A stretch of 64,000 nucleotides of DNA from Ruminococcus sp. (GTDB taxonomy: Bacteria > Bacillota > Clostridia > Oscillospirales > Acutalibacteraceae), in contig JAFQNJ010000006.1 in assembly GCA_017395925.1 (NCBI GenBank), forward strand, positions 1-64,000, given 5' to 3'. Numbering within the stretch: position 1 is the stretch's first letter; every line of letters starts with the position of its first letter. Positions 8,534-17,937 of this stretch are shown in pieces. The position numbers and the translations under genes were made by a program. A model generated the notes under the pieces. It saw nothing but the letters and a program-made list of their open reading frames with translations. It ran no database searches and was not told the origin of the DNA.

Positions 8534-9402
8534 TAAAAAGCTATAAACTCAGAAGATTCTTTGCGAATACCTTCATCTACATTACTCTTGCAGTAATGGG
8601 TCTTATCTGGATATTCCCTCTGGTATGGCTGGTACTGCATTCATTCAGAATCAATGCAGCTGACCCCTCCATTGCTCCTTCTGTTCTTGTTCCCCGTCTT
8701 TTCCCTGCATTCAATGAGTATGGCATTGACAACTATGTTCTTCTTTTCACAGAGACAAACTTCCCCAGATGGTTCCTCAATACTCTATTCGTTGCAACCT
8801 GCAGCTGTATCATCTCAACTCTTTCAGTTCTGATGGTAGCTTACGCATTCAGCCGTCTGAGATTTAAGGCTCGTAAGCCCTTCATCAACGTCGGTATGAT
8901 TATGGGTATGTTCCCCGGCTTTATGACTACTATTGCTCTGTACCACATCCTTGGTATTATGCAGCTCGAGCAGTCACTTGTTGGTCTTATCCTCTGCTAC
9001 AGCGGCGGTGCGGGTCTTGGTTACCTTGTTGCCAAGGGCTTCTTCGATACGATTCCAAGAGCTCTTGACGAGGCGGCGACCATTGACGGTGCTAACAGAA
9101 ACCAGATTTTCTGGAAGATTATTCTTCCCATGTCCAAGCCTATCGTTGTTTATACAGTTCTTACATCCTTCATCGGTCCCTGGTGTGACTTCATTCTCGT
9201 AAACATCATTATGAGAGATAACGAAGCAAACTTTACCGTTGCAAGAGGTCTGTATTCATGGACCGACCAGCAGAAGATTAACGATAACTATCGTTTCTTC
9301 CTTTCCGGTTCAGTTGTAGTTGCTATCCCCATCACTGCACTGTTCCTCTACATGCAGAAGTACTACGTTGAGGGCGTTACCGCCGGCGGCGTTAAGGGAT
9401 AA
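8530..9402 (+). CDS. Sugar ABC transporter permease, MalG-like
   Basis: Second permease of the importer, 290 aa, with six predicted helices and the EAA loop DEAATIDGANRNQIFWK. It starts at ATGA, overlapping the upstream stop. The C-terminus (YYVEGVTAGGVKG) is the ending typical of MalG-type proteins and helps assign the substrate to maltose or maltodextrin. No ATP-binding subunit is encoded here; Gram-positive sugar importers commonly share an MsmK/MalK ATPase encoded elsewhere. Confidence 0.93.
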   Translation: MIKSYKLRRFFANTFIYITLAVMGLIWIFPLVWLVLHSFRINAADPSIAPSVLVPRLFPAFNEYGIDNYVLLFTETNFPRWFLNTLFVATCSCIISTLSVLMVAYAFSRLRFKARKPFINVGMIMGMFPGFMTTIALYHILGIMQLEQSLVGLILCYSGGAGLGYLVAKGFFDTIPRALDEAATIDGANRNQIFWKIILPMSKPIVVYTVLTSFIGPWCDFILVNIIMRDNEANFTVARGLYSWTDQQKINDNYRFFLSGSVVVAIPITALFLYMQKYYVEGVTAGGVKG

Positions 9403-9426
9403 TATTCACTATTTGCAAAACTTTAC

Positions 9427-9458
9427 AGGGCGACTGCCGAGAGGTAGCCGCCCTTTTT
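9427..9458 (+). terminator. Terminator of the sugar ABC operon
   Basis: Stem AGGGCGACTGCC (9427-9438) with GGTAGCCGCCCT (9443-9454), one mismatch, GAGA loop, then TTTTT. Confidence 0.85.
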
Positions 9459-9535
9459 GCAAGGAGCAGACTAGTGCGGTTTATCCTGCATCGTACTATA
9501 ATAATTACGTTGTGATTTGAGTATCAGCTCCTTGC
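9459..9535 (+). promoter_or_regulatory. Leader/promoter region of the amylase gene with long-range inverted repeat
   Basis: GCAAGGAGC (9459-9467) is perfectly complementary to GCTCCTTGC (9527-9535). Between them lies a -10-like TATAAT (9497-9502) with no convincing -35 box. The role of the repeat is unknown; it could be a tail of the upstream terminator or an operator pair. Confidence 0.3.
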
Positions 9536-9602
9536 GTTAGTGTAAATTTGAAAACTAAGGTTGATACCTTTAACATATATAAATTTAAATGAGTATATGG
9601 TG

Positions 9603-11246
9603 ATGAAAATGAAAAAGATTACATCTTTACTTTTAATTTGCGTATTTGTGCTTTCTTTGGCAATAACCGCCTGCACTAATAATAACGCAGACAACACCCC
9701 CTCTGATGAGTATGTTGACCCCACTGTAAACCTTCCTGTTCTTGCCTCCGAGGACAAGTACAGAAACTTCTACCACATCTGGGTGTGTGCTTTTAATGAT
9801 TCCAACGGCGACGAGACCGGTGATATCAACGGCATTATTGAGAAACTTGACTATCTCAACGATGGCAATCCCGAGACCGATACAGACCTCGGTGTTGACG
9901 GAATATGGCTTTCTCCCATTATGCCTTCCACCTCGTATCACAAGTACGATGTTGACGACTATATGGATATCGACCCTGAATTCGGCACCCTCGAGGATTT
10001 TGACCGACTTATCGAAGAGTGCGACAAACGCGGAATTGCGGTAATTCTTGACCTGGTTCTCAACCATTGCGGAACTGACCACGAGTTCTGGAACAAAGCG
10101 GTTGAAGAGGTTATCGACGGCAATCTTGACGGATATGCCAGGTACTACAATTTCACCGACGGTACCCCCGGTGTTCAGGGTTGGCACAAGATTATGGCGG
10201 CTGACGGCGTTTGGTTTGAGGGTCAGTTCAGCGGCGAAATGCCCGAGTGGAATCTGAACTTTGAGGGTACAAGAGAGTACTTTGAAGAAGTTTCAAAGTT
10301 CTGGCTTGAGAGAGGCGTTGCAGGCTTCAGATTGGATGCCGTCAAGTATATGACCGATGCTCATACCGACGGAAATGAATTTCTCAACTGGTTCTACACA
10401 ACATCACAGAAATACAACCCCGATGTGTATATGGTAGGCGAAAACTGGCAGGACGACGCATTTATCTGCGACACTTACGAGTCGGGTATTGACAGCCAGT
10501 TTGCCTTCTCTTTTGCAACAGGACAGGGCCACTACATCCTCTCGGTGAACACCGCAAAGGGTGCATCTCTTGCCTCAAAGCTCAAGAAGTATGACGACAA
10601 AACCCACGAGGCAAATGAGAATGTAATTAATGCGATGTTCCTTTCAAACCACGACCAGGTGAGAAGCGGCGGTGCTCTTTACGGCGGATTGCCATATCAG
10701 AAGATGGCGGCGGCAGTATATATGTTGTCACCCGGTAACAGCTTCACATATTATGGTGAGGAAATCGGTATGGAGACCCCGGAGGGATATTCCGGCAATG
10801 ATGCATATTTCAGAGGTCCTATGATTTGGGACAGTACCAAGGAACCCGATATCTGGTGTGTTGCAGATGCGTTCTCTGATTGTGAGCTGGGCGGAGTAGA
10901 GCAGCAGCTTCAGGATGAGAATTCACTTCTCAGTTTCTACCGCAGAGTAATCAAGATTAAGAATCAGAATCCTGAAATTGCGAGAGGCAGAATTGTGGAG
11001 AACTATCCCTTCGAGGATAAGGCAATCTGTGCGTACAAGGTAGAGTATCAGGGCAAAGAGCTTCTGATTGTTCACAATCTTGGTTGCGATGGTACTGCTA
11101 CGGTTACAATCGGCGAGGATATTATGGAGTCTCCCGTTATCCGCGGTGACCTTGTTGCAAGCGATACCGAAGAGAAGGTTTCACTTTCAGGCACAGAGCT
11201 CAAACTTCCTGTGCAGTCAACAGCAGTAATTGCTTCGGGAAATTGA
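9603..11246 (+). CDS. Secreted GH13 alpha-amylase-type lipoprotein
   Basis: Extracellular, membrane-anchored starch- or maltodextrin-degrading enzyme of 547 aa. The signal peptide ends in lipobox ITAC with Cys24. GH13 regions: WLSPIMPSTSYHKYDVDDY, LDLVLNH, catalytic nucleophile D245 in GFRLDAVKYM, acid/base E280 in MVGENW, and transition-state D351 in LSNHDQ. A small C-terminal beta domain follows. Starts at 9597, 9603 and 9609 are in frame and none has a strong ribosome site; 9603 gives a normal signal peptide. Placed after the importer, it would feed it with oligosaccharides. Exact specificity is open. Confidence 0.92.
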   Translation: MKMKKITSLLLICVFVLSLAITACTNNNADNTPSDEYVDPTVNLPVLASEDKYRNFYHIWVCAFNDSNGDETGDINGIIEKLDYLNDGNPETDTDLGVDGIWLSPIMPSTSYHKYDVDDYMDIDPEFGTLEDFDRLIEECDKRGIAVILDLVLNHCGTDHEFWNKAVEEVIDGNLDGYARYYNFTDGTPGVQGWHKIMAADGVWFEGQFSGEMPEWNLNFEGTREYFEEVSKFWLERGVAGFRLDAVKYMTDAHTDGNEFLNWFYTTSQKYNPDVYMVGENWQDDAFICDTYESGIDSQFAFSFATGQGHYILSVNTAKGASLASKLKKYDDKTHEANENVINAMFLSNHDQVRSGGALYGGLPYQKMAAAVYMLSPGNSFTYYGEEIGMETPEGYSGNDAYFRGPMIWDSTKEPDIWCVADAFSDCELGGVEQQLQDENSLLSFYRRVIKIKNQNPEIARGRIVENYPFEDKAICAYKVEYQGKELLIVHNLGCDGTATVTIGEDIMESPVIRGDLVASDTEEKVSLSGTELKLPVQSTAVIASGN

Positions 11247-11297
11247 GAAATTATCTCTGATTATTCGTATATTCGCTTAGAAAATTATAAATAACAC

Positions 11298-11324
11298 AAG
11301 GGCAGACGCTTGTCTGCCCTTTTT
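11298..11324 (+). terminator. Terminator of the amylase gene
   Basis: Stem AAGGGCAGAC (11298-11307) with GTCTGCCCTT (11312-11321), GCTT loop, then a T-run. Confidence 0.9.
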
Positions 11325-11376
11325 GTTTCTGATGTTTAAAATGTTACAAAAGCTTTCCGTAAACCTCATTCAATCC

Positions 11377-11409
11377 GCGACAAAAGCCACTGATAATCAT
11401 TGGTATAAT
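11377..11409 (+). promoter_or_regulatory. Putative Spo0A-activated promoter of spoIIE
   Basis: A perfect -10 box TATAAT (11404-11409, preceded by TTGG) has no -35 box at 17 nt. At 21 nt lies GCGACA (11377-11382), and the segment 11377-11385 read in reverse is TTTGTCGCG, close to the 0A box TTTGTCGAA. In Bacillus subtilis spoIIE has just such a 21-bp spacing with 0A boxes. The match is partial, so this is an inference. Confidence 0.5.
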
Positions 11410-11459
11410 GAAAATGTCTCAAAAGAGACAGGATTAAAAACGGACAGGACGGAGAAATT

Positions 11460-13790
11460 ATGGAAGCAACAGCACTCAGTAGACAAAGACCGCAAAAGGT
11501 GAAATACCCTGCATTTGCCAGAGAAATCATATTGCAGAGTGTTTACCTTCTTTTAGGCTTGCTTGTATCGGGTACAGGCATTATGGGGGATATATCACCT
11601 TTTCCTGCGGCACTTGCTGCATCAATCCCCCTTAAATATACTCCTGCGTCAGTTGTGGGTTCTGTTTTCGGATACATACTCCACTCTCAGCGTGACGGAT
11701 TCAGATATATCGCAGTACTGCTTGCCATTGCAGGACTTAAATGGTTTCTATATGACATAAAAAAACTCTCAGCAAGCAGATTCTTTGCACCTATGCTTGC
11801 CTTTATTCCTCTGCTTTCCACGGGAGTTGTTATGCTTTTTGTCAGTACCAGCACAATGTCGGCATTTTCGCTTTGCCTTATTGAGGCAACAGTCTCGGCA
11901 GTGAGCGGGTATTTTCTTTCCAGAACACTGAGCCTTTGTTCCTCGGTTCGTGCAATCAACACATTTACAAAACAGGAACTGGCGTGTCTTGGTGTTTCGG
12001 GATGCATACTCATAGTGTCCTTGGGGTCGGTGGAGATTTTCTCGGTTTCTCTGGGACGTTTCCTCGCCATAGCGGTGATACTGATGTTTGCATACTATTC
12101 AGGTGTCTCCTTATCCACTGTGAGTGCTACAGCTCTGGGGGTGATGTTCTCTCTGGGCTCTACAAAAATGGCTTTTATATCAGGTTGCTTTGCCTTAGGA
12201 GGATTGGTAGCGGGATTTCTGAAAAATTCAGGCAAGCTCTCCGTGGGAGTCGGCTTTATGCTGAGTTTTGTGTCTCTGGCTTTTGCCTCACAGGACAAGA
12301 GCTTGGTTTTGTCTTTGTTTATTGAGGCACTTCTTGCTACAGGAGTGTTTATGCTGATTCCAATCCGAATCGGCAACGGTATCAGAGCGTTGTTCATAAA
12401 AGAAATCAGGAAGACTGATAGCAGCGACTATCTCAGACAAGGCGTAGTTGCAAGGCTCGAACATGCATCAAGGGCAGTTACATCTGTCTCAGGCTGTGTA
12501 AGTGAAGTAGCAGAAAAACTCGGAAACGGCATACACTCAGTCTCGGATTTTGTCATATATGAAAACGCCGCAGAAAAGACCTGCAGGAATTGCGGATTGA
12601 AAGTATACTGTTGGGACAGACAGAAGGAGGTTACAAGGGACGATTTCAGAAAACTCACCGACACCCTCAGAGAGGACGGGTACATAAAAGATACCACCAT
12701 AGACCTTACTTTCTCCAAGAAATGCTGCAAGCAAAGAGAGCTTGCCCAGAGCATAAACAGGAGTTATCAGGAATATCTGGCGGCACTGTCAGCAAAACGC
12801 AGAATTACTCAGGTCCGCTCTGTTGTTGCAGGGCAATTTTCTGGTCTGGGTGAGATGCTTTCGGACTTATCAGAGGATTTTCAGAATGTGGATAGTTTTG
12901 ATGTTGAATGCGGAGAACGGATAACCGAGCAACTTCGGGAGAATTCCTTTTCGGTGATTAACACCATTTGTCGGTTGGATTCAAGTAACCGTATGGTTGT
13001 GGAGATAGTATTTGCCCGCACCAGAGGTAATATCGACACAAAGGAGGTTCACCGAATTGTTAGCGTTGCCTCAGGGAGAAATTTTGAACTTCCTGAGGAA
13101 AGCTTTGAAAGGGACAGGCTGAGACTTTGTCTGTCAGAGCTTTGCCCTTATGATGTGGAGATAGGCTCCTCCCAGCATATTGCGGGAAACGGCTCTCTCT
13201 GCGGTGACAGCTATGACTATTTCCTGAGTGGCACGGGGAGTATGGTGGCAATTCTCAGCGATGGAATGGGGACAGGAGGTGCCGCCGCGGTTGATGCGAA
13301 TATGGCAGTGAGCATTCTGAAAAAACTGGTTAAGGCAGGGCTTTCTTATGACAGTTCTCTGTCGGTGGTTAACGCATCCCTGATGGTAAAGAGTGAGGAG
13401 GAGTCAACTGCTACACTTGATGTGGCAGAAATGAATCTCTTTACGGGAAAACTCAGTCTGTTTAAAGCAGGCGCACCTCATACCTTTGTGTGCCGTGGAG
13501 GCAGAATTCACCGCCGCGAGGGTGCTTCACTCCCTGTTGGAATACTCAATGAAGCAAAATTTGCGAAGGATACCCTGACGCTCCACGAGGGAGATGCGGT
13601 GTTGATGCTTTCCGATGGTGCATTCTTTTCCGAGGACGACTGGATAGAGAGTGCTATGAAAAGCTGGAAAGAAGCACCCGCCTCCGATTTTGCTTCGGCA
13701 ATAGTCAATGAAGCTATAAAGAGGAGAAACGACGGCCACGATGATGATATTACTGCCGTTGCTTTCAGACTTTTGAGAAATGAGGGATAA
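11460..13790 (+). CDS. spoIIE: Stage II sporulation protein E, PP2C-type phosphatase
   Basis: Membrane serine phosphatase that dephosphorylates SpoIIAA to release sigma-F in the forespore and also interacts with the division machinery. 776 aa (B. subtilis 827). About ten N-terminal transmembrane helices (roughly 25-310), then a linker domain with CRNCGLKVYCW, and a C-terminal PP2C domain with the metal-binding LSDGMGTGGAAAVDAN, LFKAGAPHTF, LMLSDGAF and NDGHDDDITAVA. ATG at 11460 with GGAG 5 nt upstream. It stands alone between two terminators. Confidence 0.96.
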   Translation: MEATALSRQRPQKVKYPAFAREIILQSVYLLLGLLVSGTGIMGDISPFPAALAASIPLKYTPASVVGSVFGYILHSQRDGFRYIAVLLAIAGLKWFLYDIKKLSASRFFAPMLAFIPLLSTGVVMLFVSTSTMSAFSLCLIEATVSAVSGYFLSRTLSLCSSVRAINTFTKQELACLGVSGCILIVSLGSVEIFSVSLGRFLAIAVILMFAYYSGVSLSTVSATALGVMFSLGSTKMAFISGCFALGGLVAGFLKNSGKLSVGVGFMLSFVSLAFASQDKSLVLSLFIEALLATGVFMLIPIRIGNGIRALFIKEIRKTDSSDYLRQGVVARLEHASRAVTSVSGCVSEVAEKLGNGIHSVSDFVIYENAAEKTCRNCGLKVYCWDRQKEVTRDDFRKLTDTLREDGYIKDTTIDLTFSKKCCKQRELAQSINRSYQEYLAALSAKRRITQVRSVVAGQFSGLGEMLSDLSEDFQNVDSFDVECGERITEQLRENSFSVINTICRLDSSNRMVVEIVFARTRGNIDTKEVHRIVSVASGRNFELPEESFERDRLRLCLSELCPYDVEIGSSQHIAGNGSLCGDSYDYFLSGTGSMVAILSDGMGTGGAAAVDANMAVSILKKLVKAGLSYDSSLSVVNASLMVKSEEESTATLDVAEMNLFTGKLSLFKAGAPHTFVCRGGRIHRREGASLPVGILNEAKFAKDTLTLHEGDAVLMLSDGAFFSEDDWIESAMKSWKEAPASDFASAIVNEAIKRRNDGHDDDITAVAFRLLRNEG

Positions 13791-13827
13791 AAAATCCGCC
13801 GACAACAATGGTCGGCGGTATTTTTTT
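13791..13827. terminator. Bidirectional terminator, spoIIE and GH13 gene
   Basis: Stem CCGCCGAC (13796-13803) with GTCGGCGG (13811-13818), A-run on the left, seven T on the right; serves both converging genes. Confidence 0.85.
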
Positions 13828-13841
13828 AGCGCAACTTAAAA

Positions 13842-15392
13842 TTACTTTGTTTTGATAATAGCAAAGGAAGAGGGTGACATAGTAGCCTTCTTGCATCTGA
13901 AGCTTACCTCACCGATAATATAAACCTTTTCTTCAACACCCTCTGCAAAAGGAATGGAAACCTTCTCGTCGCTGGGGTTGACGAAAACCACATATCCTCC
14001 GCGGCGGTATACAAAGGGATACTTGCCTTTTTCTGCATAAACCACCTCAAAGCCTGAACCGTTGCCAAGCTCGGGAATCTCGTGACGGAGACGGATAATA
14101 TCGGTAACAACCTTGAATATGCTGTCGGGATCATCCTTCTGATTCTCTACTGTGGGAGCATCTTCGTGTGAGTCAACAGGCATATAGAGTTTGTCGGCAT
14201 CAGCGGTGGAGAAGCCAAGGTTCTTGGAGCTGTCCCACTGCATGGGAGAACGGGAGCCTGTACGGGAATATCCGCCCTCAACGCTTACGAGTTCGCTCTG
14301 ATAGCGCATACCCAGCTCGTCGCCGTAGTAGAGGAAGGGGACACCGGGCATGGTGAAAATCATACCGTGAGAAAGCTTGATGGTGTCCTTGTCCATATAG
14401 TAGGTAGCTCTGGGCATATCGTGGTTGTTGGTCATAAAGGAGATATATCCCAGATCCTTGGTGAGCTCATAGTTGGGGAGATACTCGTCCAGAAAAGCGG
14501 TGATGTCGCCACAGCCGCTCTTGTGGAAGAATGCCTGATTCTTGCCGTCCTTGTCAAGGTAACGGAAGAGCTTTGAATAGCCGTTTCCATAGTGGTCAAG
14601 GTAGAAGTCCATGTGGAAGCCTGCATTCTTTATAGCTCTCTCGGGGTGGCACCACTCAGCAACAATAGCAGCCTCGGGGTATTCCTCGTCAAGCATCTTT
14701 CTCACACCTTGCCAGATTTTTGCGGTGGAGATTTTCTCATCGTCGTTTTTGCACAGGGAATCAGCCATATCCACACGGAAGCCGTCTGCACCCATATCAA
14801 TCCAGAAGCGCATAATATCCTTGAGAGCCTCTGCGGTGGCGATGCAGTCGGGATGATCAGTGGGAAGCTGCCATTTGGGATGTGTAACCTCGTGGAAGCC
14901 GTAGTTAAGGGCAGGCTGGGAGGAGAAGTAGTTGATGAGGTAGTTTCCGTCTCTCTGACAGATACCGCACATCAGTCGGTACTCGGAAGGAGCCTCCCAT
15001 ACGTTGTCGGTGAAGATGTAGCGGTTTGAGAATTCATTCTTCTCAGCTTTCTTAGCCTCAAGGAACCATGGGTTGGTATCAGAGGTGTGACCCGGAACAA
15101 GGTCAAGGAGCACCTTGATGCCCATTTCGTGAGCAGTATCAAGGAGTCGCTTCATATCCTCGTTGGTGCCGTAGCGAGGGGCAATCTGCTTGTGGTTGCG
15201 CACGTCGTAGCCTGCATCCATAAAGGGAGAGTCATAGACGGGGTTTAGCCACAGAGCATTACAACCCAGAGATTTGACATAGGGGAGCTTCTCGATAATA
15301 CCCTGAAGGTCACCGATACCGTCGCCGTTGGTGTCATAGTAACTCTGGGGATAGATTTCATAAAAAACAGCATCATTCAGCCATTTTGGCAT
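13842..15392 (-). CDS. Cytoplasmic GH13 alpha-glucosidase-type enzyme
   Basis: 516 aa without signal peptide, so it should act on imported oligosaccharides. GH13 signature: AVFYEIYPQSYYDTNGDG at the start, LWLNPVYDSPFMDAGYD, LDLVPGHTS, nucleophile D208 in GFRVDMADS, acid/base E246 in VAEW, D325 in TNNHDMPR, followed by the A/B-domain motif FLYYGDELGM and a small C-terminal domain. ATG at 15392 with AAGGAGG 8 nt upstream. Candidates are oligo-1,6-glucosidase, maltodextrin glucosidase or a trehalose-type enzyme; VAEW in place of the oligo-1,6-glucosidase VGE motif argues against the first. Confidence 0.9.
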   Translation of the reverse strand: MPKWLNDAVFYEIYPQSYYDTNGDGIGDLQGIIEKLPYVKSLGCNALWLNPVYDSPFMDAGYDVRNHKQIAPRYGTNEDMKRLLDTAHEMGIKVLLDLVPGHTSDTNPWFLEAKKAEKNEFSNRYIFTDNVWEAPSEYRLMCGICQRDGNYLINYFSSQPALNYGFHEVTHPKWQLPTDHPDCIATAEALKDIMRFWIDMGADGFRVDMADSLCKNDDEKISTAKIWQGVRKMLDEEYPEAAIVAEWCHPERAIKNAGFHMDFYLDHYGNGYSKLFRYLDKDGKNQAFFHKSGCGDITAFLDEYLPNYELTKDLGYISFMTNNHDMPRATYYMDKDTIKLSHGMIFTMPGVPFLYYGDELGMRYQSELVSVEGGYSRTGSRSPMQWDSSKNLGFSTADADKLYMPVDSHEDAPTVENQKDDPDSIFKVVTDIIRLRHEIPELGNGSGFEVVYAEKGKYPFVYRRGGYVVFVNPSDEKVSIPFAEGVEEKVYIIGEVSFRCKKATMSPSSFAIIKTK

Positions 15393-15475
15393 ATTTTATT
15401 CCTCCTTGCAGGAAATTAATATTTGCATTTTTAGTTTAACACGAGAAGGGGATTATTTCAAGGAGAATTGAAGAA

Positions 15476-15504
15476 TTGACAAGATTTTATAAAGAAAATT
15501 GTAT
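15476..15504 (+). promoter_or_regulatory. Promoter of the mecA-like gene
   Basis: TTGACA (15476-15481), 17-nt spacer, TTGTAT (15499-15504). The -10 box is poor; TATATT at 15506 is an alternative with too long a spacer. Confidence 0.4.
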
Positions 15505-15639
15505 GTATATTGCTTAAGCTGTGAGGTAGGAGTGTCATATTCTGGTTTCCATAAATAATTGCTTGCAAAAACAGGCCCGTAGGAATAGTATGTAAAGGTA
15601 GGGTTACACCTGTAAATCCAAAGGTCAGGGGGTGCCGCC

Positions 15640-16209
15640 GTGCACATCGAGAGGTTGGACAAAGCAAAGATTATAATCTCATTATGCTCGCAGGATATGC
15701 AGGATTTTTGTCTGAATTTCGAGAAAATGAACTTTCAGGATGAGCACTCAAGAGTAGTTATGATGCGGCTCCTGAAACTTGCCTCGGTGAAAACCGGTAT
15801 TCATATGCATGGCAGGACTGTGGTGGTAGAAGCACTTCCTTTTGATGGTGGATGTATGCTTCTTGTGACTCTTCTTGACAAAGAAAAAAGCAAAAAGGTG
15901 TATAAGGTAAAGAGGATGGAGGAGCATCCGGCGGTAATGTTTTCGGATGCAGAAAAACTGCTTTCTGCCGCTGAAGCTGTATATCTGCGTGGAGCGTGTA
16001 TGCATCTGAATTCGCTGTGGCTTGTGGATGACAGGTACTACCTTGTTATGGACTATCCTTATATGTCAACGCTACTTAAGGGTATGCTCACGGAATTCGG
16101 CAGTTACTTACCCTTAAGTGTTGCACAAATGTCACGCATCAAGGAGCGAGGTCGTCTGCTGGTTGCATCGGATGCTTTGCGGATAATCGGCTGTCAGATG
16201 TCAAGTTAA
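15640..16209 (+). CDS. mecA: MecA-family adaptor protein
   Basis: 189 aa, matching the layout of MecA, the adaptor that delivers substrates to the ClpC/ClpP protease (218 aa in B. subtilis). The N-terminal substrate-binding region has HIERLDKAKIIISL; the C-terminal ClpC-binding region has the familiar SLWLVDDRYYLVMDY and LLKGMLTEFGSYL. The acidic linker of the Bacillus protein is missing. The GTG start at 15640 has AGGGGG 7 nt upstream. The paralogue YpbH is a possible alternative identity. Confidence 0.8.
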   Translation: MHIERLDKAKIIISLCSQDMQDFCLNFEKMNFQDEHSRVVMMRLLKLASVKTGIHMHGRTVVVEALPFDGGCMLLVTLLDKEKSKKVYKVKRMEEHPAVMFSDAEKLLSAAEAVYLRGACMHLNSLWLVDDRYYLVMDYPYMSTLLKGMLTEFGSYLPLSVAQMSRIKERGRLLVASDALRIIGCQMSS

Positions 16210-16246
16210 TAATTAATGTGCAAAACTCAGTATTTGCACACAAAAT

Positions 16247-16284
16247 AAACGCCACACCCGACTATATCCGGAATGTGGCGTTTT
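16247..16284. terminator. Bidirectional terminator, mecA and htrA
   Basis: AAACGCCACA (16247-16256) pairs with TGTGGCGTTT (16274-16283); T-run on the right, A-rich flank on the left. Confidence 0.8.
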
Positions 16285-16299
16285 GCTTTATTTTATTTA

Positions 16300-17937
16300 T
16301 TATTGCTGGGTTTCGCCCTTGTCAGCCATCAGGGTTACCTTTACACTGAATTCGCTCTTGTTGCTTGAGCGATATACAGAGAGTGTGATTCTGTCTCCTG
16401 CTTTGTGTTTTGCAAGGATGGAGTACACATCAGAGAAGTTTTCCACAGCCTCGTTGTCAATAGTGGTGATTACATCGTCAATCTTAAGCTCGGTACCGGC
16501 ACAGGGACCGTCCTCGCTGATTTCTCCGACAAGGATGCCTGCAGGCAGACCGTAATACTGCATCATAGCCTCAGTTACAGGCTGTCCCGAGATGCCGATT
16601 CTGACTCGGTCAGCCACATATCCGTTGGCAATAAGGTCGTCGACAATTTCCTTTACAGTGCGTGAAGGAATGGAGAAGCCCATACCTTCATAGGCATCTG
16701 CACTGATTTTCGCGGTGTTGATACCAATAACCTGTCCGTACATATTACAGAGAGGACCACCGCTGTTACCGGGGTTAATGGCGGCATCGGTCTGGAAATA
16801 GGAGACAGATGCAGAGAGAGAAAGTTCTCTGTCCTTGGCGGAGATAATGCCCTTTGTGAGAGAATTCTGGAAGTCAAGTCCGCCGGGATTTCCCACAGCG
16901 ATAACGTCCTGACCGATTTCAACCAGTTCCGAGTCACCGAATACGGCAGGAGTGAGGTTGGAAGCGGAGATTTTAAGCACTGCAAGGTCGGTTCTGGAGT
17001 CATAGCCGATAACCTTTGCTTCGTATGCGGTGCCGTCGTTCAGAACAACGCGGAATTTATAGAGGTTTCTGCTGTCGCCGATAACGTGGCTGTTGGTTAC
17101 AACATAGCCGTCAGAACTCAGGATAATTCCCGTACCCTGAGATGCAGGTTGACTGTTTTCGGTAACAGTACCCTCATAACCCACGATGCCTACGGTGGAG
17201 TCGGAAATTATATTAAATGCATACTGAGTTGTGTATTTGTCGCTGTTGTCCTTATCCTTGGGAAGCCCCAACAGATTGATTTCGTTGTCTGATGAATAGG
17301 GGTTCTCGTTGTCGTCGCTGGGAATAACGCCGCCTTCCACGGTTCCGCTGTCGGGGAAGGTGTAGTCTTCTTCGGGAGCGGTTGTTGCCTGAGGTGCGTC
17401 ACTTGTGGGCGGTACATTCTGCAGGAAATAATTGCCCGAGATAGAGAGAATATATCCGCAGAGCACAAAGAAACCTATGGAGAAGAGAGTCAACAGCGTA
17501 AAGATGCAAGTCAGGAACAGTGTAGCACCTACGCTTCTCTTTTTTTTGCCCTTTTTCTTTGAGGTATCAGGCATAGGTCGGTCAAAATATACATAAGTGC
17601 CGCTCTTGTCATCCTTGAACACATCATATCTGGAATTGTTGAGAGCCTCGCCTGAAGGTGCTTCGTGCTGGTTTTCGGTGACATTTACGGTTACGGTAGC
17701 CTCGGGAGTAGCAAGGAAATCCTCTGAAAGACCTTCATCGGTTACCTCAAATTCATCCTCAAGAAGCACGGTATTTTCTTCGGTATTCTCTGGATTTACT
17801 TCAGAAATCGGCATTGAATCAGAGTTCTCGGATTCCGCAAACAGAGGAGCAAAAGAGATATCTTCCTTTGTTGCTTCTTTGTTGTTTTCGTTGTTGCTGA
17901 TTACGTTGTTTTCCTGATTTTCGTAGTCGTTGTTCAT
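16300..17937 (-). CDS. htrA: HtrA/DegP-type membrane serine protease
   Basis: Quality-control protease acting outside the membrane, 545 aa. An acidic Asn/Glu-rich cytoplasmic region (1-125) is followed by KKKGKKKR, one transmembrane helix (about 137-165), a trypsin-like domain with catalytic H284 (TNSHVIG), D317 (SRTDLAV) and S392 (GNSGGPL), and one PDZ domain (about 440-540). ATG at 17937 overlaps the kinase stop by 4 nt and has GGAGG upstream. The operon with a two-component system suggests it is the output of an envelope-stress response, as HtrA is for CssRS in B. subtilis (inference). Confidence 0.94.
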   Translation of the reverse strand: MNNDYENQENNVISNNENNKEATKEDISFAPLFAESENSDSMPISEVNPENTEENTVLLEDEFEVTDEGLSEDFLATPEATVTVNVTENQHEAPSGEALNNSRYDVFKDDKSGTYVYFDRPMPDTSKKKGKKKRSVGATLFLTCIFTLLTLFSIGFFVLCGYILSISGNYFLQNVPPTSDAPQATTAPEEDYTFPDSGTVEGGVIPSDDNENPYSSDNEINLLGLPKDKDNSDKYTTQYAFNIISDSTVGIVGYEGTVTENSQPASQGTGIILSSDGYVVTNSHVIGDSRNLYKFRVVLNDGTAYEAKVIGYDSRTDLAVLKISASNLTPAVFGDSELVEIGQDVIAVGNPGGLDFQNSLTKGIISAKDRELSLSASVSYFQTDAAINPGNSGGPLCNMYGQVIGINTAKISADAYEGMGFSIPSRTVKEIVDDLIANGYVADRVRIGISGQPVTEAMMQYYGLPAGILVGEISEDGPCAGTELKIDDVITTIDNEAVENFSDVYSILAKHKAGDRITLSVYRSSNKSEFSVKVTLMADKGETQQ

